DNA from: Pseudomonas citronellolis
GTDB taxonomy: Bacteria; Pseudomonadota; Gammaproteobacteria; Pseudomonadales; Pseudomonadaceae
Length of the DNA: 50,571 nucleotides
Reading direction: 5' to 3'
NCBI RefSeq assembly: GCF_029335315.1
Contig: NZ_JARJLT010000079.1
Coordinates: forward strand, 1-50,571
Shown here: positions 8,946 through 17,128 of the stretch, in pieces
Numbering within the stretch: the first letter of the stretch is position 1
Layout of the letters: each line of letters starts with the position of its first letter
Position numbers and translations under genes: made by a program
Notes under the pieces: model-generated
Seen by the model: the letters and a program-made list of their open reading frames with translations, nothing else
What the model was told of the DNA's origin: nothing
The model's database searches: none

Positions 8946-9734
8946 TCAGGAGCGGTACAGCAGCGGCCGGCGCAGGCGCAGGTAGCTGTAGCCTTCGCGC
9001 ACCATGGCGATGCGCTCCGGCTCCAGGTCGGCGATCAGCAACTCGTCGGGCTGCTTGGCCCGGGCGATCACCTGGCCGTCCGGGGCGACCACGCAGCTCA
9101 GGCCGCAGTATTCCAGCTCGCCTTCGTGGCCCTGGAAGTTGGCGTAGGCGAGGAACACCTGGTTCTCGTAGGCGCGGGTGGGTACCAGCACCTGGCAGAC
9201 GAATTCGTAGGGGTGCATGTTCGCCGTCGGCACCAGCACCAGGTCGGCGCCGGCCAGCGCCAGGGTGCGCACCGCCTCAGGGAACTCGACGTCGAAGCAG
9301 ATCAGCAGGCCGATCTTCCAGCCGTCCAGCTCGACGATCGCCGGCGGCTCGTCGGAGGCGCTGAACTGGTTGCGGTCGAGGTCGCCGTAGAGGTGGGTCT
9401 TGCGGTAGTTGGCGCGGCGCTCGCCGCGCCGGTCGATCAGCTGCACGCTGTTGAACGGCGCGCCGGCCGGGTTGCGCTCCGGGTAGCCATAGAGCACGCC
9501 CAGGTCGAACTCGCGGGCGATCCCGGCCACCGTCTCGGCGATGGCGCCGTCGGCGGCTTCGGCCAGGGCGGCGACGCGCTCGGCGCCGATGTTGTAGCCG
9601 CTGGCGAACATTTCCGGGCAGACCAGCAGGTCGGCGCTCTGGGCGGCCGCGCGTTGCGCGGCCTCGCGCAGCCGGCGCAGGTTGCCGGCGAGGTCGTCGG
9701 GCCCGGGTGGGCACTGGTAGAGGGCGATGCGCAT
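8946..9734 (-). CDS. davA: 5-aminovaleramide amidase (nitrilase superfamily)
   Basis: A 262-residue carbon-nitrogen hydrolase. The catalytic triad is visible: Glu41 in LLVCPEMFASGYNIG, Lys112 in NYRKTHLYGDLD, and Cys146 in LLICFDVEFPE. The sequence and length follow P. putida DavA, which hydrolyses 5-aminovaleramide to 5-aminovalerate and ammonia in the cytoplasm. davB lies directly upstream on the same strand with 17 bases between the genes, matching the two consecutive steps of lysine breakdown. The ATG at 9734 starts MRIALYQ, the usual family N-terminus. The last codons (LLYRS) fall in the 19-bp sequence that is repeated at 8295, so the 3' end of this gene abuts the repeat island. Confidence 0.9.
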   Translation of the reverse strand: MRIALYQCPPGPDDLAGNLRRLREAAQRAAAQSADLLVCPEMFASGYNIGAERVAALAEAADGAIAETVAGIAREFDLGVLYGYPERNPAGAPFNSVQLIDRRGERRANYRKTHLYGDLDRNQFSASDEPPAIVELDGWKIGLLICFDVEFPEAVRTLALAGADLVLVPTANMHPYEFVCQVLVPTRAYENQVFLAYANFQGHEGELEYCGLSCVVAPDGQVIARAKQPDELLIADLEPERIAMVREGYSYLRLRRPLLYRS

Positions 9735-9751
9735 GGCGCTGGCTCCTGGGT

Positions 9752-11437
9752 TCAGTCGGGCAGGGCGATCGGCCCCAGTTCGGCGTAGCGGTCACCGGGG
9801 CCGGGGTTGTCCGGGTGGGTGGCGCCGCCGAAGTGGCGCAGGATACCCCACACCGCGTTGAGCGAGGTCTGCACCGCGCCTTCCACCCAGGCCGGGGTCC
9901 AGGATACATCGTCGCCGGCGATGAAGATGCCGCGCTGCTCGGCGGGCATGTCGTCCTGCATGAAGTGCGAGTACATGCGGTGGTTGTAGCGGTAGTGACC
10001 GGGCAGGGCGCCCTTGAAGGCGCCGAGGAAGTGCGGGTCGGCCTCCCAGGACACGGTGATCGGGTTGCCGATCACGTGGCCGGCGATGTCCAGCTTCGGG
10101 TAGACCTTCTTCAGCGCGTCCAGGGCCAGTTGCACGCGTTTCTCCACCGGGTGCGGGAGCATCTTCATGGCGTCGCTCATCCACGAGTAGGACAGGCAGA
10201 TCACCCCCGGCTTGTCGTCGCCGTTGTCGAACAGGTAGGTGCCGCGGGTCAGGCGGTCGGTGAGGGTCATGCTCATCACGTCGCGGCCGGTCTGCGGGTC
10301 CTTGTCCTTCCAGAACGGCCGGTCGACCATGACGAAGGTCTTCGACGACTGCATGTAGCGGGTGCGGTCCAGGGCCATCCACATCTTCTGCGAGAACAGC
10401 GCTTCCTCGCACTCGATCTGGGTGGTCAGCAGCCAGCTCTGGCAGGTGGTGAGCACCGCCGCGTACTCGCGGGTGTCGCCCCAGTAGTCGGTGACCGCCA
10501 GGTTGCCGCTGGCGGCGCGGGCGATCTTCTTCACCCCCGGGCGCGGCGCGCCGTTGTGCAGCTTCGCCAGGGTGGTGCCGGCCGGCCAGTGGGCGAGGGT
10601 GTCCGGCGCGTGGTTCCAGATGCCGCGCGGCACCTGCTCGACGCCGCCGACGACGAGGTGCTGGTGGTCGTCGCAGTTGGTCATCACCACGCGGAAGATT
10701 TCCAGCATCGAGTTGGGGAAGTCGGAGTCCCAGCCGCCGGTGCCGAAACCGACCTGGCCGAACACCTCGCGGTGGCGGTAGGACAGGCGCGAGAAGGCCT
10801 TGGAGGTGGCGACGAAGTCATAGAAGGTGCGGTCGTCCCACAGCGGCACCAGCTCGTCCCACAGGGCCTTGAGCTTGACGGTGTCGCGCGCGCGGATGGC
10901 GTCCTGGATTTCCGAGAAGCGCGCGCCGTCCTCCAGGGCCTCGGCCCAGGCCTGGGCGACCTCGCGGAAGATGTCCGGCAGGTCGTCGATCTTCTCCGCA
11001 TAGTGGCTGGTGCCTTCCAGGTCCACCACCGTGCTGCCGGAGGCGGCGGTCAGCGGGTTGGGGAAGGGGCTGGTCTCCAGGCCGAGCTTGTCGACGTAGT
11101 GATAGAAGGCCGTGCTGGACACCGGGAAACGCATGCCGCCGAGTTCGGCGATCACCCCGTCGGCGCCCTCGAAGGGTTCCGAGCGCAGCCGCCCGCCCAT
11201 TTTCGCGGCCTCGTAGACCACCGGCTTGAGGCCCAGCTTCATCAATTCATAGGCCGCCACCAGGCCAGCGATGCCGGCGCCGACGATGGCGACCTCCTGG
11301 CCATGGTTGTGCGCCGGGATGCTGCCCAGGCCGGCCGGGTGCTCCAGCCAGTCGTCGAAGGCGAAGGGGAAGTCCGGGCCGAAGATGGTCACCGGCTGCT
11401 TGCCGGGGGTGTGGGGATGGCGATTCTTCTTGTGCAT
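9752..11437 (-). CDS. davB: L-lysine 2-monooxygenase
   Basis: A 561-residue flavin amine oxidase-type enzyme. I recognise it as DavB from its N-terminus (MHKKNRHPHTPGKQPVTIFG) and long stretches that follow the P. putida protein. It oxidatively decarboxylates L-lysine to 5-aminovaleramide using O2 and FAD. The dinucleotide-binding loop is VAIVGAGIAGLVAAYEL (about residues 49-65), with the adenine-ribose acidic residue in VVYEA. GGRLRSEPF and the C-terminal FIAGDDVSWTPAWVEGAV form the rest of the flavin site. The start at 11437 has GGGAGAG just upstream; the frame open to 11632 would overlap the divergent regulator. With davA it forms a two-gene operon, probably controlled by the divergent Lrp-type gene at 11678. 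Confidence 0.93.
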   Translation of the reverse strand: MHKKNRHPHTPGKQPVTIFGPDFPFAFDDWLEHPAGLGSIPAHNHGQEVAIVGAGIAGLVAAYELMKLGLKPVVYEAAKMGGRLRSEPFEGADGVIAELGGMRFPVSSTAFYHYVDKLGLETSPFPNPLTAASGSTVVDLEGTSHYAEKIDDLPDIFREVAQAWAEALEDGARFSEIQDAIRARDTVKLKALWDELVPLWDDRTFYDFVATSKAFSRLSYRHREVFGQVGFGTGGWDSDFPNSMLEIFRVVMTNCDDHQHLVVGGVEQVPRGIWNHAPDTLAHWPAGTTLAKLHNGAPRPGVKKIARAASGNLAVTDYWGDTREYAAVLTTCQSWLLTTQIECEEALFSQKMWMALDRTRYMQSSKTFVMVDRPFWKDKDPQTGRDVMSMTLTDRLTRGTYLFDNGDDKPGVICLSYSWMSDAMKMLPHPVEKRVQLALDALKKVYPKLDIAGHVIGNPITVSWEADPHFLGAFKGALPGHYRYNHRMYSHFMQDDMPAEQRGIFIAGDDVSWTPAWVEGAVQTSLNAVWGILRHFGGATHPDNPGPGDRYAELGPIALPD

Positions 11438-11677
11438 GGGTCTCTCCCAACGGGTAGGCGCGTGGCCACTGTCTTCAGCATCGTCCAGGCGAGGCATTCC
11501 TGCCTTGCCGCACGCAACGCGACGGCGCCCGCCCGATGGGCGGAGGGCCGGCGCGGGGGCGCGCTGAAGCGGGCCGGTGTCGGCGGACATGGTTGCAGAG
11601 GGAGTCGTTGAAATGAATCCGTGAATCTGCAAAATGACGAAGAGATTTCTATTAATTCAACCAGTGGAATTGGCAAT

Positions 11678-12106
11678 ATGACGAAAAGCGCCGACGCGGC
11701 CCTGCTCAACCTGCTGCGCGCCAACGCCCGCGAGTCGGTCTCGGAGCTGGCGCGCAAGCTCGGGGTGTCGCGTTCCACCGTGCAGAGCCGCATCGAGCGC
11801 CTGGAGCAACAGGGGGTGATCAGCGGCTATTCGATCAAGGTGGCCGACAGCTACGCGCAGTCGCTGGTGCGCGCCCACGTGCTGGTGACCGCGCTGCCGA
11901 AGCTGTCGCACCCGGTGGTGCAGGCGCTGGAGAAGATCCCCGAGGTGAAGACGCTGCATTCGGTGAGCGGCCAGTTCGACATGATCGCCATCGTCGAAGC
12001 CTTGTCGATCCGCGACCTGGACGCGCTGCTCGATCGCATCGGCGCGCTGGACGGGGTGGAGCGCACCATGTCCTCGATCATCCTCTCCACCCGCATCGAC
12101 CGTTGA
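11678..12106 (+). CDS. Lrp/AsnC-family regulator, probable davBA regulator
   Basis: A 142-residue Lrp/AsnC protein. The helix-turn-helix occupies about residues 5-50 (SADAALLNLLRANARESVSE, then VSRSTVQSRIERLEQQGVIS), followed by the RAM ligand-binding beta-alpha domain (AHVLVTALPKLSHPVVQALE, SVSGQFDMIAIVEA). The ATG at 11678 gives the usual family N-terminus; the GTG at 11621 would add 19 unrelated residues. It is divergent from davB across 240 bases that are AT-rich near this gene. Such regulators usually sense an amino acid, so lysine or a lysine catabolite is the expected ligand. That role is inferred from position. Confidence 0.87.
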   Translation: MTKSADAALLNLLRANARESVSELARKLGVSRSTVQSRIERLEQQGVISGYSIKVADSYAQSLVRAHVLVTALPKLSHPVVQALEKIPEVKTLHSVSGQFDMIAIVEALSIRDLDALLDRIGALDGVERTMSSIILSTRIDR

Positions 12107-12220
12107 GCCAATGGCCCCATTGGACTGCGCGGAATACCCGGCATTGGCTATTCGACGCCGGCCGCGGCGGGACTAAGGTATCGCCATTCCCGCAACCCGC
12201 GGGCCCCACTGGAGAGAACC

Positions 12221-12655
12221 ATGAGCGCACGTATCGATTGGGCCAAGCAGTCCCCCGACGCCTACAAGGCAATGCTCGGGCTGGAACAGGCCCTGGCCAG
12301 GTCCGGCCTGGAGCATTCCCTGCTCGAGCTGATTCGCCTGCGTGCCTCGCAGATCAACGGTTGCGCCTACTGCGTGAACATGCACGCGAACGACGCGCGC
12401 AAGGCCGGCGAGACCGAGGCGCGCCTGCAGACCCTGAGTGTCTGGCGCGAGACCGAATTCTTCAGCGCCCGTGAGCGCGCCGCCCTGGCCTGGGTGGAAA
12501 GCCTGACCCTGCTGGCCGAGAAGCACGCGCCGCAGGAGCAGTTCGAGGCACTGCGCGAGCACTTCGGCGACGCCGAGATCGTCAGCCTGACCCTGGCCAT
12601 CGCCACCATCAACGCCTGGAACCGCTTCGGCGTGGGCATGGCCATGGTGCCCTGA
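12221..12655 (+). CDS. AhpD-like carboxymuconolactone decarboxylase family protein
   Basis: A 144-residue all-helical protein of the AhpD/CMD family. The diagnostic redox motif reads NGCAYCVNMHANDARKAGE, with Cys48, Cys51 and His55, the arrangement of alkylhydroperoxidase AhpD. Members reduce peroxides through the CXXC pair, though many are uncharacterised. GGAGAG precedes the ATG at 12221. It follows the Lrp-type gene on the same strand after 114 bases, with its own likely promoter in that gap, and ends at a strong terminator. The family is certain; the substrate is not. Confidence 0.88.
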   Translation: MSARIDWAKQSPDAYKAMLGLEQALARSGLEHSLLELIRLRASQINGCAYCVNMHANDARKAGETEARLQTLSVWRETEFFSARERAALAWVESLTLLAEKHAPQEQFEALREHFGDAEIVSLTLAIATINAWNRFGVGMAMVP

Positions 12656-12672
12656 GCCGACGAGCAGCAGAC

Positions 12673-12711
12673 ACGCCGAAGGCGCCCGCGCGGGGGCGCC
12701 TTCGGCGTTTA
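12673..12711 (+). terminator. Rho-independent terminator after the AhpD-like gene
   Basis: The arm ACGCCGAAGGCGCC pairs with GGCGCCTTCGGCGT around a GC-rich loop and ends in a short T-run. It begins 18 bases after the stop codon. Confidence 0.88.
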
Positions 12712-12896
12712 TAGGCCTGCCGCCGCGCCGCGAGCCGTACCGCGATGGAGAGGGGGCATGTATTGAGATCGTTTCGGTATTGACGTTATAGAAAAACGGT
12801 CGATGGACGCGTCAAGAGATTGCTAGCTTTACAAATCAGAGCGCCAAGCTTCTGTTTTTTAAAGTTTTTCAAAAAAATGGCGCCAAGGAAGGGAGC

Positions 12897-14231
12897 ATGC
12901 TCGAAGCAGCGTCCAAACGACGTCGATTGCTGGTGGTCGATCCCTGCGACGATTGCCGGCGATTACTGCCCGGACTCCGGGCGGCAGGGTGGGAGGTGGA
13001 CAGTTGCGAGCTCGACGCGGCGAGCGATCGCAGCTGCGACGTCGGCCTGCTGCGCCTGCATCCGGAGCACCTGGAACGTCCCGAATCGGTGAAGGACCTC
13101 ATCAGCCGCAGCGGCACCGAGTGGATCGCGGTGCTCAGCCCGGACGCCCTGCCTATCCAGGAAGTGGGTGACTTCGTCTGCGAATGGTTCTTCGATTTCC
13201 ATACCTTGCCGTTCGACGTGGCGCGGGTGCAGGTCACCCTCGGTCGCGCCTTCGGCATGGCGCGCCTGCGCGGGCGCGGCAGCAACCACAGCGTCGAGCA
13301 CCAGCACGAGTTGCTCGGCGAGAGCCGTTCGATGCAGGAACTGCGCCGACTGTTGGCGAAGTTCGCGCCCACCGAATCGCCGGTGCTGATCCGGGGCGAG
13401 AGCGGTACCGGCAAGGAACTGGTGGCGCGGACGCTGCACCGCCAGTCGCGGCGCGCCAACCGGCCGTTCATCGCGATCAACTGCGGAGCGATTCCCGAGC
13501 ACCTGATCCAGTCCGAGCTGTTCGGCCACGAGAAGGGCGCCTTCACCGGGGCGCACCAGCGCAAGATCGGCCGTTTCGAGCAGGCCAACGGTGGCACCCT
13601 GTTCCTCGACGAGATCGGCGACCTGCCGCTGGAGCTGCAGGCCAACCTGCTGCGCGTACTGCAGGAGAAACAGATCGAGCGGGTTGGCGGCAGCCAGTCG
13701 ATCGCGGTGGACGTGCGGGTGCTGGCGGCCACCCACCTCGACCTGGAGGCGGCCATCCGCACCGGCAGCTTCCGCGAGGACCTGTACTACCGGTTGAACG
13801 TGCTGCAGGTCTCGACCCTGCCGCTGCGCGAGCGCAACGGCGACCTGGCGCTGCTGGCGAGCCACTTCGCCCACCTGTACAGCGTCGAGACCGGGCGCCG
13901 GCCGCGGCGTTTCTCCGACGACGCCCTGGCGGCGATGACCGAACACGCCTGGCCGGGCAACGTGCGCGAGCTGGCCAACCGCGTGCGCCGTGGCCTGGTG
14001 CTGGCCGAGGGGCGGCAGATCGAGGCTCGCGACCTGGGCCTGGAACGCCAGCGCGGCCGCACCGACCGCGTGCCGCTGGTGACCCTGGAGGAGTACAAGC
14101 TCGGCGCCGAGCGCCAGGCGATGTGCGACGTCCTCGAACGCCACGGTGACAACCTGAGCCTGGCGGCGCGGGTGCTGGGCATCTCGCGGCCGACCTTCTA
14201 CCGCCTGCTGCACAAGCACCAGCTGCGCTGA
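12897..14231 (+). CDS. Sigma-54-dependent activator with degenerate receiver (VpsR-like), probable fap regulator
   Basis: A 444-residue bacterial enhancer-binding protein. The AAA+ domain is complete: Walker A GESGTGKE (167-174), the sigma-54 contact loop GAFTGA (214-219), Walker B GGTLFLDEIGD (232-242), and a Fis-type helix-turn-helix at the C-terminus (NLSLAARVLGISRPTFYRLL). Residues 8-120 look like a receiver, but the segment CDVGLLRL carries Arg53 where a phosphorylated Asp would be expected. Control by phosphorylation is therefore unlikely, and a ligand such as cyclic di-GMP, as in VpsR and FleQ, is an alternative. A good ribosome site (AAGGAAGGGAG) precedes the ATG. It converges on fapF, and the fap operon has a -24/-12 promoter, so I infer that it activates fap. 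The 241 bases upstream are AT-rich and gene-free apart from the AhpD terminator. Confidence 0.88.
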   Translation: MLEAASKRRRLLVVDPCDDCRRLLPGLRAAGWEVDSCELDAASDRSCDVGLLRLHPEHLERPESVKDLISRSGTEWIAVLSPDALPIQEVGDFVCEWFFDFHTLPFDVARVQVTLGRAFGMARLRGRGSNHSVEHQHELLGESRSMQELRRLLAKFAPTESPVLIRGESGTGKELVARTLHRQSRRANRPFIAINCGAIPEHLIQSELFGHEKGAFTGAHQRKIGRFEQANGGTLFLDEIGDLPLELQANLLRVLQEKQIERVGGSQSIAVDVRVLAATHLDLEAAIRTGSFREDLYYRLNVLQVSTLPLRERNGDLALLASHFAHLYSVETGRRPRRFSDDALAAMTEHAWPGNVRELANRVRRGLVLAEGRQIEARDLGLERQRGRTDRVPLVTLEEYKLGAERQAMCDVLERHGDNLSLAARVLGISRPTFYRLLHKHQLR

Positions 14232-14250
14232 GCGCGAAGCGCGCAAACGC

Positions 14251-14276
14251 AAACGGCCCCGAGTGGGGCCGTTTTC
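14251..14276. terminator. Bidirectional terminator between the sigma-54 activator and fapF
   Basis: AAACGGCCCC pairs with GGGGCCGTTT around a short GAGT centre, with A and T runs on the two sides, so it can end transcription from both converging genes. Confidence 0.88.
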
Positions 14277-14288
14277 GTGAGCGTGCTG

Positions 14289-15554
14289 TCAGAAGTAGTA
14301 GGGGAATTTCACGCTGAAGCTGAAGTCCGGGGCGTCCGGGGTGATGCCGATGGATAGGTTGGGCACGATGGTCAGGTTCTGGCTCCAGGCGTAGGTCAGG
14401 CCCCAGTTGAACTGGCCGGCGTTGATGTCGCTGCCGGGCACCGAGGTCCAGTCGCCGCCTTCCTGCTTGATCTCGCTCTTGCGCGCGACCAGGTCGGAAA
14501 CCGAGAACGACATGCTCATTTTTTCGTTCAGGGCGAAGGCCACGCCCGCGCCAACCTGGAACCAGTCGCCGAGGTCGACCTTGCCCTTGGTCTTGACCGT
14601 GGCCGACGGGTTGATGTCGCTGAACGACTCTTCCATGTTGTAGGTGTACGACAGGCTGGCGAAGAGCACCGCCGGGTCCACCGTCTTGACCAGCGAGATG
14701 CCCGGGGTGATGGACCAGACACCGTTGCCGGTGGGCAGGTCCTTGGGCACGGTGAGGTTGTCGTTGCCGGGCGCTTGCACCAGGTCGATGCCGTAGGGGT
14801 CCTTGCCGGTGGGGGCCTTCACCCGCAGGCTGAACACCGCGTCCGGCCGGGTCTCGGTTTCGTCGAGGAACTTGTAGGCGACACCGACGTTGACGTCGCC
14901 CAGGGTCGGGTCGCGGGTCACGGTTTCTTCGCTGGACACCGCCGTGGAGTTGCCGGCGCCGGCGGACTGGTAGGTCGACTCGCGGTAGATGACTGGGGCG
15001 TTGATATCGAACTGCCAGCGGTTGTTCCAGTTGTAGCGGGCGGTCAGGTCGAGCTGCCAGTTGTCGGCCTTGATGTTGTCGACGTTGATGTTGCCGAGAA
15101 AGATCGAGTCCAGCGCCAGGAAGCCGTTGAGAACCAGTTGCTTGGTGTCGTAGCGGGTATAGGTCAGGCCGGTCTCGAAGCTGAACGCGCCGTTGCCGAA
15201 GAAGCCGCTGGCCTCGTCGTAGAGGTTTTCCACGCTTTTCGGCGGGTTGGCGTCGTCCTTCAGCGATTCGCCATAGGAACTGCCGGCGGCGCTGCTGGTG
15301 CCGGGCGGCGTCGGCTTGTTGGTCGCCACGGCCAGGCGTTTGGGCTGCTGCGGCGCGGCGGGCTGTTCTTCCACCTGGCGCACGCGTTGTTCCAGCACCA
15401 TCAGCGCCTTCTGCTGGGTTTCGTAGCGTTGTTTGAGTTGGAGAAGTTCCTGTTTCAGGGCCTCCACCTCGGCTTCGGTAGCGGCGTGCACCAAAGTCGA
15501 GGGGAGTAACGCGGATACACAGATTGCGGCACGAAGCGAGAGCGATCGGTGCAT
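14289..15554 (-). CDS. fapF: FapF, outer-membrane secretion channel for functional amyloid
   Basis: A 421-residue outer-membrane protein. It has a signal peptide (about residues 1-24, ending VHAA), a coiled-coil segment ([20 protein letters not shown], then [12 protein letters not shown]), a proline-rich linker, and a C-terminal beta-barrel that ends in FPYYF, the aromatic C-terminus typical of outer-membrane proteins. This matches FapF, the pore through which FapB and FapC pass to the surface, with the N-terminal part acting as a coiled-coil plug. It is the last gene of the fapABCDEF operon, 49 bases after fapE, and ends at the shared terminator with the convergent sigma-54 activator. Confidence 0.9.
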   Translation of the reverse strand: MHRSLSLRAAICVSALLPSTLVHAATEAEVEALKQELLQLKQRYETQQKALMVLEQRVRQVEEQPAAPQQPKRLAVATNKPTPPGTSSAAGSSYGESLKDDANPPKSVENLYDEASGFFGNGAFSFETGLTYTRYDTKQLVLNGFLALDSIFLGNINVDNIKADNWQLDLTARYNWNNRWQFDINAPVIYRESTYQSAGAGNSTAVSSEETVTRDPTLGDVNVGVAYKFLDETETRPDAVFSLRVKAPTGKDPYGIDLVQAPGNDNLTVPKDLPTGNGVWSITPGISLVKTVDPAVLFASLSYTYNMEESFSDINPSATVKTKGKVDLGDWFQVGAGVAFALNEKMSMSFSVSDLVARKSEIKQEGGDWTSVPGSDINAGQFNWGLTYAWSQNLTIVPNLSIGITPDAPDFSFSVKFPYYF

Positions 15555-15603
15555 GGCGAGGGTTCCATTTTTATAGTGAATGGACGGCTGAAAGCAGCGT
15601 AGA

Positions 15604-16344
15604 TCAGATTCCTCCCGCGCGTAGGTTCTTCAGCATGTCGAGGTTGCAGTTCAGCGCCCCGGCGGACGGCATGTTGTTGCGCAGCACCACGTTGAGCTCG
15701 GTGAGGTTGCTGACCAGGTTGCTGTCGCCGAGCAGCTTGGTCGCCTGCAGCAGGCCATTGGCGCCGAGGTTCTGCAGGGCGGTGCCCTGGTTCTGGTTGG
15801 CGGCGATGGCGATCTGCACGCCGCCGCCGGCCTGCGTGACCTGGACGGTGCCGGCCGCGCTGGAGTCGGTGAAGCTGCCGTTGAGCGCCTGGCCTTGTGG
15901 CTGGCTGTTATCCGGCGTGTCGGACTCCTTCACGTTCAGCGCGAAGTTGTTCCGCGAGGTGTTGAAGTTGCCGGCAGAGCGTGACGATTGAGTTACGCCG
16001 CCGGTCTGCGCCAGGCCGGCGCCGCCGGTGACGGTACCGGTGCCGGAGGCGATCTGGTTGCCGGAGCCGTTGCTCTTGTCGGAGGAAACGTAGAACTGCG
16101 GCATGTATTGGTTCTTCTGGCCCATCTCCATGCTGACGGTTGCACCGATCCTGGCATTGTTGGAGTTGGTCCAGGTGCTGCTCATCACGACGCCGAAGCT
16201 GATGATCCGCCCGGGCAGGGTATAGCGCCCGCGCAGCTGGGCCATTTCGGCGTCTTTCAATTCGATGGGTTTGAATGCTTCGGTCGCAGTGGCCGGGAGG
16301 CTGGCGGCCAGGCAGATGGCGCTCAGCCAGATTGGAATTTTCAT
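15604..16344 (-). CDS. fapE: FapE, minor amyloid component
   Basis: A 246-residue exported protein with a signal peptide ([20 protein letters not shown]) and Asn/Gln/Ser/Gly-rich mature sequence, including [17 protein letters not shown] and [18 protein letters not shown] single Cys lies near the C-terminus ([11 protein letters not shown]). Position between fapD and fapF, length and composition identify it as FapE, a minor component of Fap fibrils. It lies 36 bases after fapD and belongs to the same transcript. Its exact function is not established in the family. Confidence 0.85.
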   Translation of the reverse strand: MKIPIWLSAICLAASLPATATEAFKPIELKDAEMAQLRGRYTLPGRIISFGVVMSSTWTNSNNARIGATVSMEMGQKNQYMPQFYVSSDKSNGSGNQIASGTGTVTGGAGLAQTGGVTQSSRSAGNFNTSRNNFALNVKESDTPDNSQPQGQALNGSFTDSSAAGTVQVTQAGGGVQIAIAANQNQGTALQNLGANGLLQATKLLGDSNLVSNLTELNVVLRNNMPSAGALNCNLDMLKNLRAGGI

Positions 16345-16380
16345 GTCCTTCTCCCGGGCGTCCAGCCCTTTATCGATAAC

Positions 16381-17073
16381 TTAGAAAAAGTCGCTCTGGA
16401 TAAAGCCGTAATCCATCAGTTCGGTGTCCTTTACCGGGCGGAATCGATCCAGCCTGTTGCGGGCGGTGAGGGGCTCCGGTGGCGACATGAGGGCGTTGTC
16501 CTTGTCGTAGCCGGGACCGATCACGGCGAAGATGATGCCGTTCCAGCCCTTGGCGAAGTCGTCGTGGCGATAGCGTTTGTTGCCAAGCACGGGGTCACCG
16601 ACGTAGACCCATTCCTTGTTGGCCCGCTGCAGCACGACGAAATGCTTGTAGCCGTTGATTTCCATCATCACGATGACCGGGACCTTGAGCGTCTCCAGGC
16701 TCGGGGCCGACACCCGATAACCGCGCCCGCGCATGCCGATGGCCTGGACGTAGTTCTTCATGTCGAGCATCGAGAAGCCCTGGGTCCGTACCAGGTCGGC
16801 GTTCGCCTTCACCAGCATGCCCTCGATGACGAAGTGCTCGTCCACGTCGAGGTGGTAGGCCTGGCGAAGGATGGTCGCCAGCGCCGCCGCGCCGCAGCTG
16901 AAGTCGGTTTTCTGCTGGACCAGTCCGCTGAAGCGCCGTTCGCGAAGGCTCTCCACCTTCTTGAAGGCCAGCGCGCCGCCGGGCAGAACCGCGAACCCCT
17001 GGTTGGCAGCCTGGACCTGGCCCGCGCAGCACAACGCGAGGGCGATCGCCAGGCAGGACAGTACCGGTCTCAT
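16381..17073 (-). CDS. fapD: FapD, C39-family cysteine protease
   Basis: A 230-residue periplasmic protein with a signal peptide (about residues 1-22) and a papain-like C39 peptidase domain. The catalytic residues are visible: Cys60 in TDFSCGAAALATILR, His144 in NGYKHFVVLQR, and Asp160 in YVGDPVLGNKRY. FapD is needed for Fap secretion and probably processes another Fap component. It follows fapC after 55 bases that contain a perfect 9-bp hairpin, which probably separates the high output of fapC from the lower need for this enzyme. Confidence 0.9.
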   Translation of the reverse strand: MRPVLSCLAIALALCCAGQVQAANQGFAVLPGGALAFKKVESLRERRFSGLVQQKTDFSCGAAALATILRQAYHLDVDEHFVIEGMLVKANADLVRTQGFSMLDMKNYVQAIGMRGRGYRVSAPSLETLKVPVIVMMEINGYKHFVVLQRANKEWVYVGDPVLGNKRYRHDDFAKGWNGIIFAVIGPGYDKDNALMSPPEPLTARNRLDRFRPVKDTELMDYGFIQSDFF

Positions 17074-17095
17074 CGCTAAGACTCCCGCAAAGAGA

Positions 17096-17117
17096 GAGGC
17101 TCCGTTGCCGGAGCCTC
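17096..17117 (-). promoter_or_regulatory. Intercistronic hairpin between fapC and fapD
   Basis: A perfect 9-bp stem (GAGGCTCCG with CGGAGCCTC, loop TTGC) lies in the 55-base gap between fapC and fapD. On the minus strand no long U-run follows it, so it is more likely to stabilise the fapABC transcript end or partly attenuate transcription than to act as a full terminator. Confidence 0.65.
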
Positions 17118-17128
17118 CCAGTGCTGCG

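Noticed and set aside
8295..8963. Insertion sequence between the 19-bp repeats
   Set aside because: No transposase frame lies inside; the content is only palindromic repeats. It is listed as a repeat island instead.
8422..8985. Open frames through repeat element B that could be read as small hypothetical proteins
   Set aside because: The second copy of the element does not keep the same frame, the changes preserve base-pairing rather than codons, and there is no ribosome site.
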